A model generated the notes under the pieces. That model was given only the letters and a program-made list of their open reading frames with translations. It made no database searches and had not been told where the DNA came from. From contig NZ_JRKI01000061.1 of assembly GCF_000935125.1 (NCBI RefSeq), positions 62,001 to 126,000 of the forward strand: a stretch of 64,000 nucleotides of DNA, in the 5' to 3' direction. The first letter of the stretch is position 1, and every line of letters starts with the position of its first letter. The DNA is from Streptomyces natalensis ATCC 27448 (lineage in GTDB: Bacteria > Actinomycetota > Actinomycetes > Streptomycetales > Streptomycetaceae). Both the position numbers and the translations under genes were made by a program. This document shows positions 42,592 to 50,409 of the stretch, one piece after another.

Positions 42592-43428
42592 TCAGCGGCC
42601 GACGTCGGCGAGCTTCGCGCGCAGCTGCAGTACGGACTTGGTGTGGATCTGGCTCACCCGGCTTTCGGTGACGCCGAGGACATTGCCGATCTCGGCGAGC
42701 GTGAGGCCCTCGTAGTAGTAGAGGGTGACCACGGTCTTCTCCCGCTCGGGAAGGGTGTTGATGGCGCGTGCGAGCAGCCGTCGCAGCTCGCGGTCCTCCG
42801 CGATCTCGACAGGGTTCTCGGCGGCCGTGTCCTCCAAGGTGTCCATGAGGCTGAGCCGTTCGCCGCCCTCGCCCCCGACGTGCAGCAGTTCCTCCAGTGC
42901 CACGACGTTGGCCAGGGACAGCTGGCTGAACACCCCGTGGAGTTCCTCCAGCGCGATGCCCATCTCGTCCGCGACCTCCGCCTCGGACGGGGTGCGGCGC
43001 AGCTGCGCTTCGAGGGTGGCGTACGCCCGTTCCACGGCGCGGGCCTTCTGCCGTACGGACCGGGGGATCCAGTCCAGCGCACGCAGCTCGTCGATCATGG
43101 CGCCGCGGATGCGGGTGATGGCGTAGGTCTCGAACTTGATGGAGCGTTCCGGTTCGAACTTCTCGATGGCATCGATCAGGCCGAAGACTCCGGAGGAGAC
43201 GAAGTCGGCCTGCTCGACATTGGGGGGCAGGCCGACGCTGACACGGCCGGCGACGTACTTGACCAGCGGCGAGTAGTGCAGGATCAGCTGCTCCCGCAAC
43301 CGCCCGTCGCCCGACGCCTTGTACGAGCGCCACAGCTCGTCGAGCGAGGTGGGCGCGGCGGGGCGCACGCTGGCGCGCGCAGCGGGTGGTACAGCTGCGC
43401 GGTCAGACCCGGAGGTGTGCTGGGGCAT
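42592..43428 (-). CDS. whiG: RNA polymerase sigma factor WhiG
   Basis: This 278-residue group 3 sigma factor of the FliA/WhiG type is needed to start sporulation in aerial hyphae of Streptomyces. Region 2 (QADFVSSGVFGLIDAIEKFEPERSIKFETYAITRIRGAMIDELR) and region 4 (LPEREKTVVTLYYYEGLTLAEIGNVLGVTESRVSQIH) are clear. The start at 43428 gives a head of about 28 residues before the core. Promoters recognised by it are those of early sporulation genes. Neighbours are rpsB and dprA, as expected for the core region. Confidence 0.95.
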   Translation of the reverse strand: MPQHTSGSDRAAVPPAARASVRPAAPTSLDELWRSYKASGDGRLREQLILHYSPLVKYVAGRVSVGLPPNVEQADFVSSGVFGLIDAIEKFEPERSIKFETYAITRIRGAMIDELRALDWIPRSVRQKARAVERAYATLEAQLRRTPSEAEVADEMGIALEELHGVFSQLSLANVVALEELLHVGGEGGERLSLMDTLEDTAAENPVEIAEDRELRRLLARAINTLPEREKTVVTLYYYEGLTLAEIGNVLGVTESRVSQIHTKSVLQLRAKLADVGR

Positions 43429-43822
43429 TCGTCGCCTTGAGCCGTTCTGCCGAGACGCTGGATGGACGGTGGATGGGTGGACGAAGGGACGGGTGTTGGG
43501 GTGAAGCGGAGGGTGAAGTGGATGTGAGCGTAGCGTGACCGCGGCGTCGCGGTGTGCGAGGAGGAGGAGGTGGGGTGTGCGCAGATACGTTCCGCTGCCC
43601 GCACCTCAGGGTTACTTCGTGCGGCGCGGCGGCACGGGGACCCGTTGCCGGGCGCGGATTCCCGAGGGGCCGGGGTGCCGGCCGCAGTGGCGTGCCGGGC
43701 GCGGTGCCGTGTGTGCGTCGCGCCGGGTCACCGTCTCCCCAGGGGTCGACGCCATGCGTCGAAGCAAGGCAAACCTGGATTCTGCCGTCATTCCCCTCAC
43801 CCTTTCACCCGTTCGCCCCAGG
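43429..43822. other. intergenic region between dprA and whiG
   Basis: This 394-base gap must hold the whiG promoter (minus strand). Near 43480-43570 the plus strand is purine-rich, with runs of GGAGG. I could not define a promoter or terminator. No coding frame there has convincing codon bias. Confidence 0.5.
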
Positions 43823-45061
43823 TCAAGTACCGCCTCGCCGGGAACCTCCGGTGGGCTCGGTGCGTCGGGCCAGCTCCCAGCGGGTGCCGCACTTCTGCAC
43901 GAATCCGAGGGACTGGAGCTCCACGAGCTTGTTCTGCGCGAGGTCGCGGGGCGTGCCCGACTCCCTGGCGAGGTGGCCGGTGTCCGCACCTCCGCGGGCG
44001 GGCAGGGCCTCCAGTACGCGGGAGGCGACAGGGTCGAGGAGGTCGCGGGCGAAGGTCGGGCCGTTGTGCTGGGGGCCGAGGTCGCCGATGCTGCCGACGA
44101 GTTCGATGACCTCGTCGGCGTCGGTGACCAGCTCCGCCTCGCCGCGCAGGAGTTGATGGACGCCCGCGGACAGACCGCTGGTCACAGGGCCGGGCATGCC
44201 CATCGTGAAGCGGCCGAGCGCAAGCGCCCGGCGGGCGGTGACCAGGGAGCCGCTGCGGAGTTCGGCTTCGACGACGACGGTACCTCTGGTGAGAGCGGCG
44301 AGGACACGGTTGCGCTGGATGAAACGGCTGCGGGTGGGGTGTTCGCCGGGCGGTAACTCGGCGACCAGCAGGCCCTGTTTGGCGATGCGGCCGAGTAGTT
44401 CGGTGTGTCCGCGGGGGTAGGCGTAGTCGACGCCGCAGGCCAGTACAGCGAAGGTCGCGCCATCGGCGGCCAGTGCGCCACGGTGGGCCGCGCCGTCGAC
44501 TCCGTAGGCCGCACCGGAGGCCACGGTCCAGCCGCGTTCGGCGAGGCCGGCGGCGAGGGTGGTGGCCAGGTGGGCGCCGTATTCGGTGCAGGCCCGCGCG
44601 CCGACGACGGCGACCGAGCGCAGCGCCCAGTACCGGAGGTTGGCCGTGCCACGCACCCACAGGCCGATGGGGCGGGCGTCGCCGAGGTCGTCGAGCTGGC
44701 CCGGCCATTCCTCGTCCCCGGGGATGAGGAAGCGGCCGCCGAGGGCGGCGACGGCAGCCAGGTCCGCGGCGGGATCGACGTGGGTGGCGCGCAGCCGCAA
44801 TCCCGCGATCTTGTCCGGCCTCGCGCCTGGGGGCGGGTCGGCGTCATCGGACAGGGCGCGCCACAGGGCCTGGGGGCCCATGTCGCGCAGCCAGCGGCCG
44901 GCGGTTTCGTCGCCGGGCTCCAGGATGCGGGTGAGCGCCGCGCGGGCCGTGCGCTGTGGCTCGTACGGCCGGTCGTGGGCCGGAGGCCGGTGGGCGGCCC
45001 CGTTCCGTGTGGTGTCGGCGGGCTCGTGCGTGGCGAAGCCCCAAGCATCAGTGGTGTTCAT
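43823..45061 (-). CDS. dprA: DNA-processing protein DprA
   Basis: This 412-residue DprA (Smf) protein of the Rossmann-fold group binds single-stranded DNA and loads RecA. Marks are AVVGARACTEYGAHLATTLAAGL, VASGAAYGVDGAAHRGALA, VLACGVDYAYPRGH and VVVEAELRSGSLVTAR. A DprA winged-helix end follows. Codon 236 is TTA (44354-44356), so translation may be bldA-dependent. It follows the comM-like gene after 209 bases that contain a G-quadruplex sequence. The start at 45061 has AGGAG upstream. Confidence 0.9.
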   Translation of the reverse strand: MNTTDAWGFATHEPADTTRNGAAHRPPAHDRPYEPQRTARAALTRILEPGDETAGRWLRDMGPQALWRALSDDADPPPGARPDKIAGLRLRATHVDPAADLAAVAALGGRFLIPGDEEWPGQLDDLGDARPIGLWVRGTANLRYWALRSVAVVGARACTEYGAHLATTLAAGLAERGWTVASGAAYGVDGAAHRGALAADGATFAVLACGVDYAYPRGHTELLGRIAKQGLLVAELPPGEHPTRSRFIQRNRVLAALTRGTVVVEAELRSGSLVTARRALALGRFTMGMPGPVTSGLSAGVHQLLRGEAELVTDADEVIELVGSIGDLGPQHNGPTFARDLLDPVASRVLEALPARGGADTGHLARESGTPRDLAQNKLVELQSLGFVQKCGTRWELARRTEPTGGSRRGGT

Positions 45062-45218
45062 CGGGTTCGTCTCCTGTTCATCGGGAGGCCGCGGCCGCGT
45101 GGCGAGGCGGCTGGTGGTGGCGGCTTGAGGTGTCTCGGTGAGACTCGGGGCGACGGGCACGGGCGACTGCGGGGGGACGGGGGCTGGGGCAGTGGCGGCT
45201 TCCCCGTCCCCCCGGGGG

Positions 45219-45249
45219 CCCCACCCCCACCCCACCCCACCCCACCCCC
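45219..45249 (-). other. G-quadruplex-forming sequence in the dprA leader
   Basis: The plus strand has six runs of four to five C, each separated by a single A (45219-45249), so the minus strand, which is the coding strand of dprA, has six runs of G with one-base loops. The RNA between the comM-like gene and dprA could fold into a very stable G-quadruplex about 160 bases before the dprA start. Confidence 0.75.
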
Positions 45250-45270
45250 GCCTCCCCACACCACCCGGGT

Positions 45271-47010
45271 TCAGGGCACCACCGACCCCACACCCGGCAC
45301 ACCGCGCGGCACACCTTCACCGGCGCCCGGACCGGCCCTCAACGCACCCGTCCCGGCGCCCGATCCGGTCCCCGGCACACCCGCCCCGGCACCCGGCCCA
45401 ACCCCCGGCACCCCCGCAGGCCCGCCCCGGCGGACGCCCGTGCGCAGTTCCAGGGCCCAGTCGACGTCCCTTCTTGTGGGGCGGTCGCGGCCTGCGAGGT
45501 CGGCGGAGGTCCAGGCGACGCGCAGGACGCGGTCCAGGCCACGGGCCGTCAGGAGGCCGCATTCCAGGTCGCGTTCGGCCTGGGCGAGGGCTCCGGGGTC
45601 CACCTGCCAGCGCGTTCTCAGTTCGTGCCCGGGGACTTCGCTGTTGGTGTTCCAGGGGGTGCCGGCGAGGCGGGCGGCGGCGCGTTCGCGGGCGGAGCGT
45701 ACGCGGGCGGCGACCGAGGCGGTGGATTCGGCGCCGCTGCCGAGTGCGGCCAGTTCGGAGCGGGCGACCGGTTCCACGGCGATCCGCAGATCCACCCGGT
45801 CCATCAGCGGGCCGGACAGCCGCGCCCGGTAGCGGCGGATCGAGGAGGGGCGGCATTCGCAGCCGCCCCCGGTGGTGCCGTGCCGTCCGCACGGGCAGGG
45901 GTTTGCCGCAAGCGCGAGAAGGAAGCGGGCGGGCATCCGCATCATCCCGGCTGCCCGGGCGACGACGACATGGCCCGATTCCAGGGGCTGGCGCAGGGCG
46001 TCCAGCACGCGGGCGTCGCACTCGGCGGCCTCGTCCACGAACAGCACTCCGTGATGGGCCAGGGACACGGCCCCGGGGCGGGGCAGTCCGTTGCCGCCAC
46101 CGACGAGGGAGGCCATGGTCGCGGAGTGGTGCGGGGCGCAGTAGGGCGGGCGGTCGACGAGGGGCTGACCTGGTGGGAGGGTGCCGGCCACCGAGTGGAC
46201 GGCGGTGACTTCCAGCGATTCTTTGGGGGACAGCGGCGGCAGCAGCCCGGGGAGGCGTTCGGCAAGCATGGTTTTGCCTGCTCCGGGCGGGCCCTTGAAG
46301 AAGATGTGGTGGCGTCCGGCGGCGGCGACTTCCAGGGCGCGCCGGGCGTTGTGCTGGCCCGCGACGTCGGCCAGGTCGAGTGGGTGGTCCCCCGACGGCA
46401 GGCCGGCGCAGGCGCCGGTGCCGGGGATTGCCAGGCCGGAGAGGAGGGGGTCGGGGCGGCCGTCGCCAAGGGTGTCCTCGGCTTCGTCGGGTACGGGTTC
46501 GTCGGTGAGGACGGCGATGAGCTGGCGCAGGCTGCGAACGCCCAGGACGGAGATGCCGGGGACGAGCGAGGCCTCGGCCACCGTGCGTTCGGGCACGACG
46601 ACCTGGCGGTATCCGGCGTCGGCGGCGGCGAGGACGGCGGGCAGGACGCCGCGTACGGGCCGGACCCTGCCGTCCAGGCCCAGTTCGCCGATCATCATCA
46701 GGTCGGTGAGTTCGCGGGGGTCGAGGCGTTCGGCGGCCCCGAGGACGGCGCAGGCCACGGCCAGGTCGAAGCCGCTGCCGCTCTTGGGGACGGAGGCCGG
46801 GCTCAGGCCGACGGTGAGTTTCTTCTGCGGCCATTCGGCGCCGGAGTTCACCACGGCCGCGCGTACCCGGTCCTTGGATTCGACCAGGCTTTTGTCGGGG
46901 AGTCCGACCAGGGTGAAGGCGGCGACGCCCGGTTCCAGGTCGGCCTGGACCTCGACCACGACGCCTTCGACGCCGACGAGGGCGACGGAGCAGGTGCGGG
47001 CGAATCCCAT
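45271..47010 (-). CDS. YifB/ComM-type Mg-chelatase-like AAA+ ATPase
   Basis: This 579-residue ATPase has an N-terminal Lon-like region (FTLVGLPDKSLVESKDRVRAA), Walker A GPPGAGKT at 240-247, Walker B VLFVDEAAE and the magnesium-chelatase C-terminal domain. ComM proteins promote branch migration in natural transformation. The last 54 residues or so are an unusual Gly/Pro/Ala/Val repeat (GPGAG, GVPG). Its start overlaps the yraN stop (TGATG at 47008-47012), so yraN, this gene and dprA form an operon. Confidence 0.85.
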   Translation of the reverse strand: MGFARTCSVALVGVEGVVVEVQADLEPGVAAFTLVGLPDKSLVESKDRVRAAVVNSGAEWPQKKLTVGLSPASVPKSGSGFDLAVACAVLGAAERLDPRELTDLMMIGELGLDGRVRPVRGVLPAVLAAADAGYRQVVVPERTVAEASLVPGISVLGVRSLRQLIAVLTDEPVPDEAEDTLGDGRPDPLLSGLAIPGTGACAGLPSGDHPLDLADVAGQHNARRALEVAAAGRHHIFFKGPPGAGKTMLAERLPGLLPPLSPKESLEVTAVHSVAGTLPPGQPLVDRPPYCAPHHSATMASLVGGGNGLPRPGAVSLAHHGVLFVDEAAECDARVLDALRQPLESGHVVVARAAGMMRMPARFLLALAANPCPCGRHGTTGGGCECRPSSIRRYRARLSGPLMDRVDLRIAVEPVARSELAALGSGAESTASVAARVRSARERAAARLAGTPWNTNSEVPGHELRTRWQVDPGALAQAERDLECGLLTARGLDRVLRVAWTSADLAGRDRPTRRDVDWALELRTGVRRGGPAGVPGVGPGAGAGVPGTGSGAGTGALRAGPGAGEGVPRGVPGVGSVVP

Positions 47011-47483
47011 CACGCCACCCCCCGTACGTGCTCGACCACGGGGGCGCCGCGGGCCGGGAGCAGGACGCCGATGACATCGATGCGGACGCCGCCGGGCGGT
47101 GGGCCGCCGTGGCGTTCGAGCCAGCGCTCGGCCAGGCGGCGCAGCCGCTCGGTTTTTTCGGCGCGTACGGCCGCCATGGGGTGTTCGTATAACGCCGCGC
47201 GGCGGGTTTTCACCTCGCAGATGACCAGTGCGTCGCCGTCGGCGGCCACGATGTCGATCTCGCCGTCGCGGCAGCGCCAGTTGCGGTCCAGGATGCGCAT
47301 CCCGGCGTCGATGAGCCGCCGGGCCGCCAGGTCCTCGCCGTAGCGCCCAAGCGCTCGCCGCCGCCCTGCGGCCCCGGCGGCCTCCGGACTGCCCTCCGGC
47401 TTGTCCCTCGTCCTGCGCTTCGGCTTGCCGTGCGCGGTGCGTGCGGTGTCACCGGCTCCGTGGCCGGTCTGCGTGGTGTTCAT
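47010..47483 (-). CDS. YraN family (UPF0102) nuclease-like protein with a TTA codon
   Basis: This 157-residue member of the YraN/UPF0102 group has a restriction-endonuclease-like fold: ALGRYGEDLAARRLIDAGMRILDRNWRCRDGEIDIVAADGD and VICEVKTRR carry the catalytic Asp and Glu-x-Lys. A hydrophilic head of about 40 residues precedes it. The start at 47483 is preceded by GGAGGTGG. Codon 98 is TTA (47190-47192). It begins the operon with the ComM-like gene and dprA. Confidence 0.82.
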   Translation of the reverse strand: MNTTQTGHGAGDTARTAHGKPKRRTRDKPEGSPEAAGAAGRRRALGRYGEDLAARRLIDAGMRILDRNWRCRDGEIDIVAADGDALVICEVKTRRAALYEHPMAAVRAEKTERLRRLAERWLERHGGPPPGGVRIDVIGVLLPARGAPVVEHVRGVA

Positions 47484-47494
47484 TCGGTACCACC

Positions 47495-47592
47495 TCCGGC
47501 ACCGACTGTGACGCCTCCGCGCAATCACTGTGGATCTTGGTGGATAACCGGCCGGTTGTGGATAACTCCGTCACCCGCAGGGGGCACGGGCG
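47495..47592 (-). repeat. leader module with DnaA-box-like sites, copy 2
   Basis: Read on the minus strand, this leader of yraN aligns with the leader of the M23 gene (40761-40860). Shared blocks are GTGCCCC-TGCGGGTGACG, AGTT-TCCACA, GGCCGGTT-TCCAC, CAAGATCC and GCGTCAC-GTCGG. The DnaA-like boxes here are TTATCCACA (47557-47565 on the minus strand) and TTATCCACC nearby. The two genes lie on opposite strands with the module in the same position relative to each start. Confidence 0.7.
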
Positions 47593-47679
47593 GCGCCGCC
47601 GGCACGACGGAAGCCGCCCACAGACACCCGAGCCGGGCCCCGCGTCGACCCCGCGCCGGCCCTACACCGGCCCCGCGCC

Positions 47680-47988
47680 TCAGCTCCCGGGCAGATCGAG
47701 ATCGCTCTTGTTGAGCTCCTCGATGTTCACGTCCTTGAATGTCAGGACGCGCACCTGCTTGACGAAACGGGCCGGGCGGTACATGTCCCAGACCCAGGCG
47801 TCGGCCATCGAGACCTCGAAGAAGACCTCGCCTTGCACCGAGTGCACCTGCATTTCGTAGTCATTGGTGAGGTAGAAGCGACGCTCGGTCTCGATCACAT
47901 ATTTGAACAGCCCGACGACGTCGCGGTACTCCCGGTAGAGCTTCAGCTCCATCTCGGTCTCGTACTTCTCGAGGTCCTCGGCGCTCAT
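47680..47988 (-). CDS. conserved DUF2469 protein
   Basis: This 102-residue small acidic protein starts MSAEDLEKYETEMELKLYREYRDVV and has the DUF2469 stretches ETERRFYLTNDYE and EVFFEVSMADAWVWDMYRP. It is widespread in actinobacteria and of unknown function. It is next to yraN in the same direction after a gap of about 200 bases. No signal peptide or membrane segment is seen. Confidence 0.9.
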   Translation of the reverse strand: MSAEDLEKYETEMELKLYREYRDVVGLFKYVIETERRFYLTNDYEMQVHSVQGEVFFEVSMADAWVWDMYRPARFVKQVRVLTFKDVNIEELNKSDLDLPGS

Positions 47989-48026
47989 GGCAGATCCCCT
48001 TCAGCCGTGCGTCCCCCCATTGTGCG

Positions 48027-48635
48027 TCAGGCTCGCTCGGTCTCCAGGAGCACCGGCGCACTCGGGGGTCCTTCGTCGAGCAGTGTGCGCAGCAGCTCGG
48101 CGAGTCTGGTCGGATACACCGTCTCATGTGCCGCGGACAGTTCCTCCGCGGTCCACCACCTCAGTCCCGAGACGCTGCGTCGCTCCAGTTCCGTGTGTCC
48201 TGCCATATCGGTGGCGGTACGGTCCGTACGTCCCAGGTAATACCACTCGTCCTGGTCCCAGCGCCGCCCGTCGAACGGAAACGAGCAGCGGCGTTTCCAC
48301 AGGACGGGGCCGAGGACGGCGTCGGTGATGCCGGTTTCCTCGGCGAGTTCGCGGCGGGCGGCCGCTTCCCGGGTCTCGGTGCCCTCCACGCCGCCTCCCG
48401 GGGTGAACCACCAGGTGTCGGAGGGGTCGTCCGGTTCGAAGCCGTGCAGGAGCAGGATCCGGTCGTCGGGGTCGAGCAGGACGACGCGGGAGACCTGGCG
48501 GATCGCGGCGGGCCGGTCGGCGGTTTCGTCGCCCCTGATCGTGGATCCGGGCCGGTCGGCCGCTTCGCCGTCACCGGCCGCGGGCCCGTCGGCCGCTTCG
48601 CCGCGACCGGTCGTGTGACCGGGCCGGTCAGCCAT
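48027..48635 (-). CDS. NUDIX hydrolase
   Basis: This 202-residue NUDIX hydrolase has a perfect Nudix box (GGVEGTETREAAARRELAEETGI, residues 81-103) that binds magnesium and the pyrophosphate of its substrate. The WWFTPGG lead-in and the RWWTAEEL close are standard. The first 45 residues are a low-complexity repeat of GEAADGP/GDETADRP-like units. The substrate is not evident. The start overlaps the end of a signal peptidase gene by eight bases, so it may be expressed with that cluster. Confidence 0.85.
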   Translation of the reverse strand: MADRPGHTTGRGEAADGPAAGDGEAADRPGSTIRGDETADRPAAIRQVSRVVLLDPDDRILLLHGFEPDDPSDTWWFTPGGGVEGTETREAAARRELAEETGITDAVLGPVLWKRRCSFPFDGRRWDQDEWYYLGRTDRTATDMAGHTELERRSVSGLRWWTAEELSAAHETVYPTRLAELLRTLLDEGPPSAPVLLETERA

Positions 48636-49365
48636 CGGCGCCGGCCTTGCGGGCCCGGCGTCGGGCGACCGGCCCGTAGGCGGCGCCGCCGAGGATGAGG
48701 GCCGCGCCGGCGACGACGGTGAGGGCGATGGGCTGTACGGGGCCGGGCTGCGAGATGCCGCCGGGGAGTGCGGCGAAGGCGGGCGGGCGCTGCATCACGC
48801 CGATGCTTCCCAGCGGCCAGGCGCGAGCGTCGACGCGGGCCTGGACGGCGCTGCGCGGAACGGAGCCCTGGTCGCCGTCGGTGAGGTGGACGCGGGAGTC
48901 GAGCGAGTCGCTGCGGTGGTCGCCGAGGAGGAAGAGCTGGCCGGTGGGGACGGTGGCCTTGAAGCCGACGGGCGAGGCGGGGCCGTGGCCGTGCAGATAC
49001 GGTTCCTCCACGGGCTTGCCGTTGATGGTGAGCCGGCCCTGCTTGGTGCAACAGGCGATGTGGTCGCCGCCGACCCCGACGACGCGCTTGACCATCGGCA
49101 GATCACCCCAGGTCGTGTCCTTGAAGACGACGATGTCGCCGCGGCGTATCTCGGAGCCGTCGGCCTTTTCGGCCAGGACCCGGGCCCCGACGGCGATGGT
49201 CGGCGACATCGAGTCGGTCGGCACCGTGTAGGGGCGGTAGAGCACCGCCGCCCACACGAAACCGCCCAGGAACAGCACACAGCCGACGGCCACGGCCAGA
49301 CCCGAGAGCGTACTGCCCATGGTCCGGCCGCGGCCGTCGGTCCTGCGTTGCGTACTGCTGCTCAT
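48628..49365 (-). CDS. signal peptidase I (fourth in the cluster)
   Basis: This 245-residue type I signal peptidase has Ser52 (PTDSM) and the Lys of VKRVVGVGGD as the Ser/Lys catalytic dyad. Box E is GDHRSDSLDSR. An N-terminal segment (about 20-40) and a C-terminal segment anchor it in the membrane. ATG 49365 is preceded by a GGGAGCG ribosome-binding site. It is the last and smallest of four tandem genes on the minus strand. It cleaves signal peptides from Sec and Tat exported proteins. Confidence 0.9.
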   Translation of the reverse strand: MSSSTQRRTDGRGRTMGSTLSGLAVAVGCVLFLGGFVWAAVLYRPYTVPTDSMSPTIAVGARVLAEKADGSEIRRGDIVVFKDTTWGDLPMVKRVVGVGGDHIACCTKQGRLTINGKPVEEPYLHGHGPASPVGFKATVPTGQLFLLGDHRSDSLDSRVHLTDGDQGSVPRSAVQARVDARAWPLGSIGVMQRPPAFAALPGGISQPGPVQPIALTVVAGAALILGGAAYGPVARRRARKAGADG

Positions 49366-49443
49366 CCCAGCGCTCCCACCCTGCGGACGATGCCCGCGTT
49401 CGAAGATCTGGGACGGCACCCTACCTGGGGTAACGCTCCCGGG

Positions 49444-50409
49444 TCAGCACCCGGACCGCTCCTTGGTCAGCGCTTGGGGACGGCCCTCGGAGGGACTGTC
49501 CCCGGTGAGCCGCCGGCGGCGCCACAGCACGATCGGCACCGCACCGGCCAGACCCATGGCGGCCGGGGCCGCGGCCATGGCCTTGTTGATGCCGGGCTGG
49601 TCGAAGGTGTCGGGCACCGGCAGCGTCGCCCAGCGGTCGAGGGGCCAGGCGATGGTGAAGGCACGGCCGACGACCTCGTCGACCGAGACCGTGCCGCCGC
49701 CGCGGAGGTTTTGGTGGTAGCGCGAGTCGAGGGAGTCGTCACGGTGGTCGCCCATGACCCAGATGCGGTCCTTGGGGATCTTGATCGGGCCGAAGGCGCG
49801 GTCGCCGCAGGGTGTGGCACCCGGGTAGATGTAGGAGCTCTCCTGGAGCGCCTTGCCGTTGACCTTCACCGGGCCGGTGCCATGGCACTCCACGGTGTCG
49901 CCGCCGACCGCGATGACCCGCTTGATCAGGTCCTTCTCCTCGGCCGAGGGCATCAGGCCGATGAAGCTGAGGACCTTTTGGACCGGGTTGGGCTCGGGGG
50001 TGGGGGTTTCGTTAAGCCAGCCGCCCGGGTCGTGGAAGACGACGACCTCGCCGCGCTGCGGCTTGGATCCGAACCACGGGGTGAGCTTGTCGACCAGCAC
50101 CCGGTCCCCGCGCTGGAGGGTGTCCTGCATGGAGTCGGAGGGGATCGAGAACGCCTGCACAAGAAACGTTTTGATCAGGAGGGCGAGCAGGAGCGCGATG
50201 CCGATGAGGATCGGCAGCTCCTTCCAGAAGGCGCGTGGCTTCTTTGCCTTCTTCACGCCGACGTCCTCTTCCTTGTCCACCGCCGTCCACTGTGACTGCG
50301 ACTGTGGCTGATGCACGGAACTCGCCGCCTGGTGCGAGGGCTCATCCTGCCCCGCCGGCTCTTCGGGCTCTTCGGTTCCGGACCGCGCGCCGACCGCCAA
50401 GTCCCCCAC
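49444..50409 (-). CDS. signal peptidase I (third in the cluster)
   Basis: This 321-residue signal peptidase I has an acidic head of about 60 residues and membrane segment ELPILIGIALLLALLIKTFLV. The catalytic Ser93 (IPSDSM) and the Lys in LIKRVIAVGGD make the dyad, and GDHRDDSLDSR is box E. It starts with GTG at 50409, preceded by GAGGAG, and overlaps the upstream signal peptidase gene by 68 bases. Confidence 0.92.
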   Translation of the reverse strand: MGDLAVGARSGTEEPEEPAGQDEPSHQAASSVHQPQSQSQWTAVDKEEDVGVKKAKKPRAFWKELPILIGIALLLALLIKTFLVQAFSIPSDSMQDTLQRGDRVLVDKLTPWFGSKPQRGEVVVFHDPGGWLNETPTPEPNPVQKVLSFIGLMPSAEEKDLIKRVIAVGGDTVECHGTGPVKVNGKALQESSYIYPGATPCGDRAFGPIKIPKDRIWVMGDHRDDSLDSRYHQNLRGGGTVSVDEVVGRAFTIAWPLDRWATLPVPDTFDQPGINKAMAAAPAAMGLAGAVPIVLWRRRRLTGDSPSEGRPQALTKERSGC

